In this document: piece after piece, positions 24,269 through 35,406 of the stretch
Layout of the letters: every line of letters starts with the position of its first letter
Position numbering within the stretch: the stretch's first letter is position 1
Assembly: GCF_030272615.1 (NCBI RefSeq)
Contig: NC_081406.1
Coordinates: 400,288,939 to 400,348,938, forward strand
Direction: 5' to 3'
Length of the DNA: 60,000 nt
From: Cryptomeria japonica
Lineage: Eukaryota > Streptophyta > Pinopsida > Cupressales > Cupressaceae
Notes under the pieces: generated by a model
What the model was told of the DNA's origin: nothing
What the model saw: the letters and a program-made list of their open reading frames with translations, nothing else
Database searches by the model: none
Program-made: the position numbers and the translations under genes

Positions 24269-24895
24269 CTACGTCCAACAATCCAATTCATTATCTCATA
24301 TCCTTAAGACCTTTCCTATCCCCTGATGCACCTATACCTTACCCCAAACCAAAAATTCTAAGCCTATTTTCCATCCCTTTCTTCCCTAGCACACATGCTG
24401 ATTTACTCAGTGCTCACGCCAAACCTGTGGTGCTCCCGCCATTCTAGAGGCGCACACACTGACAGACCTCCACATGGGTCCCTGGACCGAAATAGCGAGA
24501 GCGCACGTGTCGTGCTACCTTTTTCTCCCTCCCCGACCTAATCCTAATCTACCTTGGCATGTGCGCTCACACTGCGATGCCCCTTTTCGTCCCCTACCTA
24601 ACCCTAACCCTCCCTAGCATGACCACCCGCACCGTGCTACCCTTTCCTAACCCTAAACCTAACCCTAACTACCCCCATTGTGAGTGCCCATGCTGAACAT
24701 GAGTGCTCGCCCCAAAACCCCCAGTTATCCCCTTCTAGTCGCGAGCGCTCACGCTATTCGCTAGTGCTCACGCTACCCCAGAGGCACACACACTGAAACA
24801 ACGATCAGCACACCCGCCTCACTAGACATTTTACCCTAATCTAAGCCCTAATTCTACCCTAAATCTACAAAATCACAGAGGATAGTCGTACATAC
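24269..24895 (-). other. Intron of E antisense gene, with short-motif cluster
   Basis: Donor GTATGTAC (minus, starting 24895) and acceptor CGTAG (24269). Between 24410 and 24800 (plus reading) words such as GAGCGCTCACGCT, GTGCTCACGCT, GCGCACGTG and GTGCGCTCAC recur many times. A short first exon with ATG at 24945 lies upstream; its frame does not meet the PMD frame in this copy. CCTAACCCTAA-like words near 24600-24670 also occur here. Confidence 0.5.
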
Positions 24896-25051
24896 CGGTG
24901 GTCCATATCCCTCAGGTCTCTCGTACCGTCAGATCCTCTCGACATGGTGCTCACGTGTGGGAATGCAATACATCTCTTCTTCTCTTCTTCTAGGCTCTAG
25001 GTTGCTCCAATTCTTGTGTGTAATGATGACCCTTCATTGGGCCCTTTGTGG

Positions 25052-25059
25052 CTTATATT
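25052..25059 (-). promoter_or_regulatory. TATA box of E antisense gene
   Basis: Minus-strand AATATAAG, about 110 bases upstream of the candidate first-exon ATG at 24945. The spacing resembles element B (99 bases). Confidence 0.4.
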
Positions 25060-25309
25060 GACCCCCTTGTGGGCTCATTCCCTTTGTGCTCCCCCTCCTT
25101 CTATCTCCTCTTCTATTTTTCTCAATCCACTCTATCTTTCTTTCTCGTTCATTTCTCACCCCTTCTTCTTTGTTCTTCTTTTCGAGAATTTTTCGTCAAT
25201 TTTCTAAAAAATTCAAAAAAAATTCTCAAGGGGGCATACACCACCCGTGTTTTACGGTGGGGCATCTCTTTTTCTTCTTCTATCTTTTACCCATCGGGAA
25301 ATTTGCCGC

Positions 25310-25327
25310 TTCGTAAAAGGGGCAAAA
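25310..25327 (+). other. Polypurine tract of E
   Basis: CGTAAAAGGGGCAAAA abuts the LTR start. GTAAAAG at its head can pair with CTTTTAC at about 25285, a 7-bp counterpart of the longer A and B foldbacks. Confidence 0.75.
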
Positions 25328-26582
25328 TGTAGATACTTAAATTAATTATTTTAATTGATTAATTTAATTTCCTTGCATAATGTCAATCCCTATAGTTTCT
25401 TAATTTAAAATAATTAATATTGACACTATAGTCTAGTTATTGATTTATTCAATAAATCAATCTACCTTTATTCTTCTAAAATCCCTAAAATTAATTCTCT
25501 CTAAATCCCCCCTTTAATTAATTAATCCCAATTAATTAATTGATCCAGGTGATTCCTACAAATCACCTTTTCCTAATCCATCATTAACCTAATGAATTAT
25601 TCTAAAAATCCCCTAATCTCACTTATCATTATTCTTCCAATTATTAATCCCCTCCACTCATTCTCTCTCCTATTCAAATCCTCATACAAATCCTATTGGT
25701 CCTAATTCCACCTAATCATTCTTCTAATCCCTTCCCTAATGAGTTTCTAGTGGCTAATCCTCATGATTAGCCACAAAGTCAACTCCTTGTCTCTTCCATC
25801 CAACCACCTTCTTTAAATGCCCTTTCCCTAGGTGAATGTGAGATTTTCAAAATCTCACATTCCTCTAGACATCTCTTCAAGGAATTTTTAATTCCTCCTT
25901 ATTCCTCCAATCCCTATGACTATCCTTTTCGAGGAATTTTTAATTCCTCATCCCCATCTCTCAAGGAATATTTTATTCCTTTCTCTTCCCTAGGCACATT
26001 GGGAAGTATTCCCAATGAGACTTGAGGAGTGTGGAGACAAGAAATGCCTTTAAGGCATATCTCTTGGTCTCTACACTTGTCTTATCACCTCCTCTTGGTC
26101 CATGTGTGGGATCACATGGAATCCTGACCCTTCATCTTGGATCAATCCTAGCCCTCCATTTCTTCTCCTCTTCTCCTATAAATTGAGGACTCCACTCCCT
26201 TATTTCACATCTCCAAATTAGCTAAGTTTATGTTGTCCAATTGAGTCTAATAAATCTTCCATAGCATCCAAACTATACTCAATTTTCCATTTATCCATCA
26301 CTTAATCAAAATCCCTCATCCATTCCATCTAATCATCTTGTGCACAATCTTGGAGAGCCATCCACATGCAACAAGGGAGCTAATCCAATCAAGTCAAGGA
26401 GGGGCGCATCCTTGGCTTCATCAAAGGCTCAATCCAAAGGAGAAGGTATATATTTGCAAAGTATAAATAGTTGTTTTGTGTTTTTATGTGGTTTGTTTGA
26501 TGTTTTCATGTTTTTATGTGTTTGAATGCTCTATTTGCAAACTAACCACCTAATCACACCTTGCTCATTTTTTCCCTCTTCA
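25328..26582 (+). repeat. E-family LTR
   Basis: Begins TGTAGATACTTAAATTAATT after the polypurine tract. An AT-rich block near the start resembles that of the A, B and D LTRs. TATAAAT at 26177-26183. The end is approximate. Confidence 0.65.
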
Positions 26583-26589
26583 AGATGTG

Positions 26590-27708
26590 TATTGTATTAA
26601 GAAATGGTGTGAAGAGAAGTGGCCCTTCAGTGTGGAGATCAAGACAATTCCAAATAACTTTTTTCTAGTCATAACAGAGAATAACAAAGAAAAGAATTGG
26701 GTTCTCAATAACGGGCCTTTTTTCCTAGGAGGCAGAGGTATTTACTTTAGAGACTAGGAACCAAACTTAAATCCTATTAAGGCCTCCATGGAAGAGGTCC
26801 CTGTCTAGCTACAACTATAAAATCTTCCCAGGGAGTATTGGAATGAGGATATCTTCCAAATGATTGGGAATAAATTAGGGTTTTATCTCAAATCGGATGA
26901 AGCTATTGAAAAGGAAGATTTTAGCTCGTACACGAGAATCTATGTTAGCTAGAAGCCTCAGTTCAAACTACCAGAATGGTTAGAAATAAATACAAATGTG
27001 GGTTTTTGGTTGCAACAGATTGAGGTCAAAGATCAACTGGAAAAGTGTTCGGTGTGTAACAAGGATGGACATTCAGAGGAGGTCTGTTTGATAGGTCCTA
27101 AGGGAAAGTCAGTTGAATCCTCACTGGAAGATAGACTAGCACAATTTGCTGAGGTGAATAAGGAGACAGACCAGACACACACACAAGACGTTGGGGCTTC
27201 ACCTTCTTTGGTAACAGAGAAGGGGGATTGTGGACCTATCGCAGGAAATCTAATAATGGATGACAAGGTAGGAGGTTTACACTTAGAAAATCAGTTGGAT
27301 GCCACATAGTTAGTGGAAGAAGCCCTAAATAAGGTTGAAGATTCTATGAATGTAATTGATGCAAGTATTGAAGGTTTCCAAAAGGTTAGACACATTGATT
27401 GTGAATGACTACAAGTACAGGTGCAGTGTGCCAACTTGGTGAATGAAACATGGACTGGGTCTAGTGAAGGGGGAGATGACACTATTTGGGAAGATGAGGG
27501 GGAAGACTGGGGAGCTTTTGATGAAGAGGACATTCTGGAGAGCCGAACCATTCAACAGTCTGATTCTCAACTTTACAAAGCTGCTTTAGGTGAAAAGAAA
27601 TCCATAGGACAAAAACCTAACATAATCCAGATTGTGATGGATGGGAATGCTAAAGGTCAATTGAAACTTTCTGTAGGGAAGGGAGGCCCCCTTCCTGAAG
27701 GAAAATGA
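26590..27708 (+). pseudogene. LINE ORF1 (nucleic-acid binding, zinc knuckle)
   Basis: The N-terminal part (about 26590-26990) resembles the DUF4283-type domain of plant L1 ORF1 (for example KWCEEKWPFSVEIKTIP, NNGPFFLGGRGIYFRD) and contains several stops. At 27046-27090 a knuckle CSVCNKDGHSEEVC (C-X2-C-X4-H-X4-C) follows. A long acidic tail runs from 27150, with a stop at 27307-27309 and another near 27406. The final segment ends PLPEGK with TGA at 27706-27708. ORF1 proteins coat LINE RNA. The 5' start is not certain. Confidence 0.75.
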
Positions 27709-27715
27709 AACTCCT

Positions 27716-29935
27716 TGTAATACCCTAAAATTGATCATCTAAGCCATGGGCCCCTAATCTCGACAACATCACCAAGGTCCTAACCAAAGGCAATTAAATC
27801 AATCTTGAGCACATTAATTAATTCTTTAATCATCAAATATTACATGGCAAGTGAATTACTCAATATTAATTAAATATTTATTTAATTAATTGAATCATCC
27901 CAAGAATATCATTTTGATCAATTATCCTGTTTAATTTATTAAATATCCTAGTATATTTAATTAATTAATAAATTTGCCATTTAATCATAAAAAGGAATTA
28001 ATTTATCACAAAAGAGGAATTAATCACAAAGCAAGAGTTAAATTGAAAATAAAATAAAAGAATTAAATTGAGAGAGAAATCAAACTTGAGATATTATTTC
28101 TTTTTCTAAATTGAGAACTTGAAATCATAAAGACAATTAATTGAATTATTAATTGCTTTCTCTAAAATTGGAACTCAAAGCTTTTGAGAAAAAGAAGTTC
28201 AGTTGCATTGAAAAGACTCTTTTCTTGAATAAATCAAAGAATTAACTATTTTTATCACAAGTGCATGGAATTAATTAATTCTTATTTCTAATGCAACTTG
28301 AACTTCTTATCTGAATGCATTTCAATTAAACTATAATTGGAATCTATCTCAAGGTTAACTGAACTTGAGTTCTCAATTATTTCAATTATTTCTAAATTGT
28401 GTTTTTTCTTGATCTCTTTTGTGAATTTCAATAAATTCAGCCTTCAGCTCTCATTCGAATCATCCCAAAGATACTTGAGAAACACCTTGGAGATTATTAT
28501 TATGCTTATTATTATTATTATGGAGATTATTATTATTATTATGCCGATTTTGCTCTGGAGTCATTGAAGATATTGTGCTTGCTTTTTTTAAGATTATTTG
28601 CATCTTAGTTTAGCTTTTTGCATATTTAGTTTATTCAATATTGCTTGAATTATTCATCCATCTTTCATCCATATTGTATACACCTAAAAATGGTCTGAAG
28701 ATAATTAATTAAATAAGCAATTATTTAATTAATCCTCCTTCCCAATTTAATTGAATTCACTAAGAAATTTGATTAAATCTCCCTTTTCATCTACTTATTA
28801 ATAAATCTAAGGATTTATTTAATAGGTTCATTTCATCCCCTTTAATTAATTAATTAATTCAAATTAATTAATTTCCCCCATCAAATCATTTCTTCTAAAT
28901 CCCCTAATTAATTAAAACAAATCAAATTCATGAGTTGTGGAAATTAATTAGCCTTTTCCTATTATTTGAATTTCTAAATTCAAATTCTCCTTTCTACCAC
29001 TCCTAAACCTAACCATTCCTAAACCTAACCCATTCTACCTACCCACCATGTCCCCTTTCATCCAACATCTTCTAGAACCTCGTGACACTTGTCACTAAGT
29101 GTTCCCTTTCATCTAATTCCTTCTAGAAGCCTCTTGACACTTGTCACCATAGAGATGACAAATGTTCCCTTTAATCCAACCCCCTTTGCCATCCTCCTCC
29201 AATTTAACCATTGATATCTTCAGATTAATCTTGACCATTGATTCTTTCCACCTCACTCCTAGCCTTGGAAAATCCTATAAATAGACCTCATTTTGAGCAA
29301 TATGGATCCCCATCTCATTCTCATCTTATGCATTGTTATTATAGGCATCTAGTTTATAGTTTATCAGTTTTAGCAATGTTATCATGCTCAATTTTAGCTT
29401 AAATCTTAGCTTAATCATGCTAGATCAATCATTCATGTAGCTTAATCATGCTATTCTTTCTAAGATCATGCATTTTCATCTTTCAAATCCTCCATCTAGG
29501 TGTAGTCAAGTCATTGGAATATGCATAATCAGATCTGAGAGCATTTTTCATACTCGCATTTACTAGGAGGCAATAAGTCGATTAGCTATGGTTTTGTCTT
29601 TCTTTGATTTAAATCTTCTAACCATGCTTATAATGATTTATTGAGTGCATTGTGGTTGTAGGTATAGGTACACATCACAAAGCACAACACATATAGCTTA
29701 ATATCATGCTCATATAGATTAAATCCTTCGTCTTGGTGCAGTCTAGTCATTGGTATTGCTTATAAAAATATGAGAGAAATCTAATACTCACATCTTTTAG
29801 AAGGAAATTAGTCGCTTTGTTATGGTTTATTATTTATTGATTATTGATTTACTAACCATACATGTAATGACTTAATTTAAGTGTTGTGCTTGCAGCTATC
29901 AGACTTCTTTTCACTTTCTCACACACACACACACA
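27716..29935 (+). repeat. Solo LTR of family A inside LINE ORF2
   Basis: Starts TGTAATACCC, ends in a (CA)n run, and is flanked by the 5-bp duplication CTCCT (27711-27715 and 29936-29940). No internal element sequence remains, so LTR-LTR recombination left a solo copy. It is interrupted by D; without D it is about 1.2 kb. Confidence 0.9.
28675..29689 (+). repeat. Solo LTR of family D nested in the A solo LTR
   Basis: Starts TGTATACACC, ends AGCACAACA, and is flanked by CATAT (28670-28674 and 29690-29694). The start resembles family A (ACC..AAAAATGGTC) and the R/U5-like part is alignable to A, so A and D are related. TATA box TATAAATA at 29276-29283. Confidence 0.9.
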
Positions 29936-31361
29936 CTCCTTAGTTGGAATGTTAGTGGTTGCAATGCTCTTGACAAGCATAATTTTATCAAGCATGGGCT
30001 TGAACATATGAGACCAGATCTTGTTTGCCTACAAGAAATCAAGCTAGGTTTGGAGGAGGCTATTGGATGGATGAATACCTGGAGGTCTTGGGCAAGGATT
30101 TTCTTGAGTGTTGTGGGTTCCTCAGGCGAGCTTGGCATCATTTGGAACCATGCTCTCATTCAGATGGAGGAACTAATAAATTTAAAGCCGTGGCAATTGT
30201 GCAAAGTTCATTCTTTTGGTATTAACCGTGACTTATTTTTGATTAATGTCTATGGCCCAACAAGAGCCAATCTGCAACTGAAAACATGGAAACAAATGTC
30301 AGTGATTTTGAGCAATTTATCTTAGGACTTGGTGGTGCTTGGGAGTGATTTCAATTCTATTTTAAAATCCAAAGATAAGAAAGGAGGTAAGGTGGGAGCC
30401 ATTACCTCACAAGTGGGTTTCCAAAAGATTGTCTCTGACAATGGTTTGCGGGAAGTTAAGACTAACAAAGGAGCCTTCACTTGGTCAAATCGGAGGGTTG
30501 GCAGGGAGCACATAGTTGAGAAATCAGATTGATTATTTTTGGGTGGTAGTCGGGCTTCTAAACCCTTTCTTTTCAAAGATGAGGTTATTACGATGGTTGC
30601 TTCTAATCATTTTCCTATTGATCTTTTGATTTGTCTAGATAGTGCTCTGATCCGGTGTTCCTTTAAATTTGAAAAGATGTGGTTACGTGATTCCACGCTG
30701 AAAGAATTAGTAAATTTCTGGTGGCTGGAAGCTCCATTGATCAACGGGTCGTGGGATTTTATGTTTTAAAAAAAAATGCAGTATCTCAAAGGTAAGTTGA
30801 AGGAATGGAACATGGTTAAGTTCAAGAATATTTTCGTGAACATAAGTAAAGTTGAAACAAAGCTTAAGGACGTGAAGTCGACTATCATGGACCAAGGAAT
30901 GACATTGGAAGATTTCAACAAGGAAAAGGCCCTTAAAACTAAGTACAATGAAATTCTGGCCAGAGAAGAGGTGTACTAGAAACAAGAGTCTCAAGAAGGC
31001 TAGTTAAAGGAAGGTGACATAAACACAGTGTTTTTTCACAACTCGGTCAAGGTTAGGAGATCTTGGAATAAGGTGATCTTTATCAAGAGCAAAACAAATG
31101 TTGTTTTAGATAATTTGGAGGACATTAACAAGGAAGCAACAGATTTTATCACAGAGCTACTTTTAAAGAATCAGAGCTTAGATTCTCTGTGCTAAGACAC
31201 TCTTCTGGATAATATTCCACATATAATTTCTGAGAATTAGAATCAATTCCTTTGCAAACCCATTTTGTTTGATGAGGTGAGACAAGTTATTTTTTTGATG
31301 GTGGGAGACAAGGCCCATGGGCCGGATGGGTTTCCTGGTCAAGATGTCTCATAGATGGTTT

Positions 31362-33809
31362 CATTTGTAGAGGCTGCTTAATTATGAGGCACAAAGGTAT
31401 CAACACCTTTTGTCAATGCATTATAGGGGACATTTGTATCAATAGGAATACTAACCTCAACTCCATTATAAAGAAATTTTAAGCATATATTGTATGTAGA
31501 TGGAACTGCCTTCATTTCATGAATCCATGGCCTGCCTAGTAAGATATTGTATGACAGAGGAAAATCAAGTACCTAGAAAATGACATCTCTTTCTACAGGT
31601 CCCACCCTGATTGGTAATGATACCAGACCTTTAGAGGTACTTTCCTCTTCATCATAGGCTTTAATTGTTATTTTCTTGCCCGGATCAATGACATTTTCAG
31701 AAAATCCTAGTTGTGTAAGTAGACTGTAAGTACATATATTCAACCCCGTGCCTCCATCTATCAAAACACGTTTGACTCTATGTTTATGGATCATGACTTC
31801 AATGTGCAATGGCTCGTTATGTGGATGATTTAGGGAGTTGTCATCTTCTTCAGAGAAGGTCAAATAGTGAGGTGAAGTTAGATGACCCACCATAGACTGA
31901 AACCGATCAATGTCTAAATATTTTGGATCATTATTGGTGAGCAAGGCGTTGTCCAAGATCTCTTTGTGAGCAGAAGAGATTTTTAGTAATTCAAAGATGA
32001 AAATTTGAGCATTTGTCTTTTTCAACTGTTCAACAATGCTATATCCAGAGGATGATGATGACGTTTGCCTTTTAAGTTTATCAAATGTTGATTCTTTTTG
32101 TTTGTTTGCCGAGGCTGGTAGGTTTGACGTTGTTGGATTAGAAGTTGAAGAACTAGCTCCTTAGAGAGTTACTTTCTTTTGAGAACGAGTCATAGCCTTT
32201 TCATATCGTGATTCATTTTGTTTATCTTGGATTATGATCACATTACAATATTCAGATTGGGAAGGCTCAATCATGTTGATATCGTTGTCATTGCTGGTAT
32301 AAGTATAATATACTTTGGCACCTCCTTTGGTCTTTGAGGAATAACCCTGTTTGTAAATAGGTAAGGGGTCCTTAAAAGCTTTATGATCAACATTTGTCAG
32401 GTGATTCCCAATAACAATTTTACAAGCATCTATGAGATCTTGGATCTCATGCTTGCGCTTCATGCAGTTGTTTGTGTTATGACTTTTATTCATATGGTAG
32501 TAACAATATTCCTTTTCTCTCCACCATTTTGGTTTGACTTCCGGATCATATGGCCTAGAATTATCTGGTAACGTTATCAGGTTGTTTTCCAATAGATTTT
32601 TGAAAGTAGATTCATATGATTCTTCTAGAGGAGTGAATTCGCGTCTAGGTTTCGAAAGCCAAGGTTTCTTTTTGAACCATTCTTTTTCTTTCTTCAGAGG
32701 ATTTTCTACCGAGGTTTTAGCTGCTTTGAGTGCTTGTGTGCCACTAGCTAAGTTGAATATCATGGGCTTTGAGTTGGTTTTAATAGTGTCTACTACTCCA
32801 TCATTAACAACATTCTTATTGTTGTCTTTGCCATACTTCCAATACTTGTTCTTCTCTTTAGAGCTAGAATCTGGTTGTGTTTCTTTCCAAGGCATGATAT
32901 CTCCTTTATTTATAAGTACATCTTCCATTAGAATAACATTATCTACCATTTTGTTAAATGATGGGTGTACTTGCATTTGGATACTATATTTCAATTCAGG
33001 GATCAGATTGTTGACAAATATATCCATTTTCTTGAAGCATCTAGGATAGGCCATGAATACCTAGAGAACATCTTTCTCCAACGTTTGAGGAAAGTGAGAA
33101 AAGACTCCCCTATTTTCTTTTTGGTATTGCAAAGTTCGATCATAGTAACAAGATGTCGAATGTTGTAGGAGTATTGTTGTAAAAATAGTTGGATTAGTTC
33201 TTCAAAAGTTTTTATCCCTTTAAGTAGACCTGAGAACCATTCCATAGCTTGTCCTCCCAAACTCCTCAAAAAAAGGTGCATGAGATACGTTTGATCATGC
33301 ATGAACTCCATGCAGACAACACAAAATTCTCTGACATGATCTTGAGGATTTGAGGTACAATCATATTTGTCAAATTTTGGAATCTCAACTCATGAAGGGA
33401 ATGGAGGCATGTATAGGTTTTTGTCAAATGGAAGTGGGCATATTGTCTCCAGAGAATATTGTTTTGGGGATTTATCCTTGTTTTTGAGTTCTATGATCTC
33501 AGTCCATAAAGCTTGTAATTATTTATGGACCATTATTATAGGCGATTCTTCCTTTTTAGTGACAAGATTCTGAACGTCATATCTAGTAGAAAGTTTGGCA
33601 CCTTGTTTTGCTAGTTCTAGAAAATAGTCTTATTTTTCTCTAGCCATGATAGCCTTTATCATTTTTCGGAAATCTTTATCCTTTTGACATTTATGAATAT
33701 TTTTTTCTGGAGGTTCAGAATCTTCAGCTTCACTTGATGAGGAATCACTATCGGTTTCATGAATACTGAGGTTGTCTTCGTCATTTTGTTCTGTTATAGG
33801 TATAGTGGG
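31362..33809 (-). pseudogene. Element C (A family): gag and protease, minus strand
   Basis: Continues the gag whose N-terminus lies at 48870-49019 beyond inserted element B. Gag retrotrans-type motifs: LFLRSLGGQAMEWFSGL, LIQLFLQQYSYNI, FLTFLKRWRKMFSRYS. A finger CYYHMNKSHNTNNC follows (about 32470-32510). Protease (about 31860-31600) has RVLIDGGTGLNICTYSLL with DGG in place of DSG or DTG. Closely similar to 56214-58690. Frames change near 33050, with stops at about 32159 and 31573. Sequence ends abruptly at 31362 next to plus-strand LINE. Confidence 0.88.
33805..33809. other. Left target duplication of element B
   Basis: GTGGG, repeated at 48865-48869. Joining the flanks restores the gag sequence seen intact at 56341-56360 in copy F. 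Confidence 0.93.
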
Positions 33810-34586
33810 TGTATATGGTGAAAAATGGATACAATAATAACGATATTGAAAGGCTAATTGAATTCAACCACCAAACCCTAGCCTAACAACAACAAAGATC
33901 CACCATAACATATGAAGATTACCTAAGACAATGCAAATCAAACGAAATCACAAAGATTATACCATCACATGTCTAATAGGGTTTGAATCTCCATTCTTCC
34001 TATCTCCATTGATCTTGCTTGATATATTTGCTCTCAGATTTTATGTGCACAAGAGCTCAACAAAGAACAGAATGTGGTTGCAAGTAGGATCGTAGTGTAG
34101 TCAAGTCCTCAAGATGATTGATTAGAATGAATCATTAGGGTTTGATAATGAAGGAGGCATCTCCTTATATAGAAGACACAATATGAAATGGAGGGATAAG
34201 ATTGAGAGGTGTAAAAGGAGGTCGGCTATGATTAGAGGGTAGGTAAAAGAAATAATAAAATAATGAAAGGGGTAGGTAGTGTATGAATTAAGAGATGAAT
34301 GACGTGTCATGGGTAGAAAAGGTTAATGAATTAATTAAATAAATAAAGATTTATTTAATTAATAAAAGAAGCTAGATAATTAATTAAATAAAATATTTAT
34401 TTAATTTAGGAAAAGGATAATTTAAATAAATAAATGTATTTATTTAAATAAGAAATAAGGCTAGAAGAGGATTAATGAATTAATTAAATAAATAAAGATT
34501 TATTTAATTAATAGAAGAATTAAGCTTAGATAATTAAATAAATAAAATATTTATTTAATTAGTCATGACAATTTTGGGTGTCTACA
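33810..34586 (-). repeat. B 3' LTR
   Basis: Sense start TGTAGACACCC (plus 34576-34586), sense end CCATATACA (33810). The minus-strand TATATAA at 34165-34171 is the likely promoter element. AT-rich foldback blocks occupy about 34320-34565. Confidence 0.95.
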
Positions 34587-34633
34587 TTTTGCCCCTCTTT
34601 GAGACAATGCGGCTTGTCGCGTTGTTTCAAAGA
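34587..34633 (-). other. B polypurine tract and abutting 16-bp foldback
   Basis: On the minus strand CAAAGAGGGGCAAAA abuts the LTR. Arms 34596-34611 and 34618-34633 pair over 16 bases around a 6-nt loop, with two G-U pairs when read on the plus strand. Confidence 0.85.
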
Positions 34634-34826
34634 AGATAATATGAACTGATACAGAGTTGCCCCAAGATGGGAATGATATGCCCCCTCGAGAGATTGGATG
34701 AAAATGTCTGAAAAGATTGCAGACAATCTCTCAATAAGAAAGAGAGGCTAGAATGGACTGACCGGATAAAGTGACAGAGTCACGGGATAATGAAGACTGA
34801 CTCAGGAAACGAGGGCTAGGGCAGTC

Positions 34827-34835
34827 TATAAGATA
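34827..34835 (+). promoter_or_regulatory. TATA box of B antisense PMD gene
   Basis: TATAAGATA lies 99 bases upstream of the exon-1 ATG at 34926. Confidence 0.6.
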
Positions 34836-35107
34836 GACCATGGGGGAAAATACATCCTCATTGTCATTTACACATCCACGAGAGCAGAGTGCAGAGAGAG
34901 AAAAGAGTAGCAGTAGTCAACAGCGATGGCTTTGGTTCATAGATTCGACCGCGTTCACCGATTCCAGAGGCCAGCAGAGGCAGGAGAGCCAGTAAGTACC
35001 ACAAAACCTCCTTGTACTTTGATGCATTTATTGTTTTCATTAATGCATGCTAGGTAATGTAATAAATGCGCTTAGAATAGGGTCCAAAAAAATGTCAAAA
35101 ATGTGTA

Positions 35108-35402
35108 GGCGCGTTTGCGTTGGTGCCAGGCGCGTCTATGCTCGCGAGGCGCGTCTGTGTTGGTGCCAGGCGCGTTTGTGTCAGAAAACGCATCTGTGAT
35201 GAATGCGATCGCGTCTGTGATGTGTAGGTGTGTCTATGCCAAGAAGGCATGTCTGTGTCACCCAGGTGCGTCTGTGCAGAGCATAGGCACGTCTGTGTCC
35301 TTCAGGCGCGTCTGTGTTTTTCAAGCACATCTGTGCAGTCTTCAAGCGTATTTATGTCAGGAAAGCGCATTTGTGTCAAAAAATGTGCATTGTGTCTTCT
35401 AG
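35108..35402 (+). repeat. Degenerate ~20-bp repeats, core GCGTCTGTGT, in B antisense intron
   Basis: About fifteen units spaced 18-22 bp, core GGCGCGTCTGTGT with changes. The same core, in the sense orientation, clusters in the B leader (46290-46490 and 47680-47980). Confidence 0.85.
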
Positions 35403-35406
35403 GTCA

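Larger units (their letters stand above)
22351..26582 (+). mobile_element. Tat-like element E, 3' region and LTR
   Basis: Same plan as A and B: antisense PMD gene, motif-rich intron, polypurine tract, then an LTR starting TGTAGATAC. The left part (gag and pol) is missing at the junction with the A1 LTR. The right LTR end is set by eye near 26582 (CTCTTCA), where LINE ORF1 sequence begins, and could be off by tens of bases. Confidence 0.65.
26583..31361 (+). mobile_element. L1-type LINE, split by a solo LTR and truncated at the RT
   Basis: ORF1 and the start of ORF2 (endonuclease, linker, first RT motif) are present when 27716-29940 is removed. The 5' end is unclear where it meets the E LTR. 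The 3' end is lost at 31361, where minus-strand A-family coding sequence begins. No poly(A) tail or target duplication is visible. Confidence 0.85.
27705..31361 (+). pseudogene. LINE ORF2: APE endonuclease and start of RT
   Basis: The start codon ATG (27705-27707) overlaps the ORF1 stop as ATGA. After MKLL the solo LTR interrupts it; removing 27716-29940 restores LSWNVSGCN. Endonuclease motifs: WNVSGCN, LVCLQEIK, INVYGPT, LGSDFNSIL, FTWSN and SNHFPI, where the usual SDH reads SNH. A linker typical of plant L1 (LKEGDINTVFFHNSVKVRR) follows, then the first RT block GDKAHGPDGFPG near 31310. Stops occur near 30325, 30530, 30768, 30977, 31192 and 31349. It would nick target DNA and prime reverse transcription; the catalytic YxDD part is missing. 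Confidence 0.85.

Noticed and set aside
24600-24670. Interstitial telomere (CCTAACCCTAA words)
   Set aside because: Only a few imperfect, non-tandem words, not the plant CCCTAAA array.
32534-33049. Plus-strand ORF of 171 codons (and its twin at 57112-57615 minus)
   Set aside because: Exact shadow of the gag coding strand in C and F.
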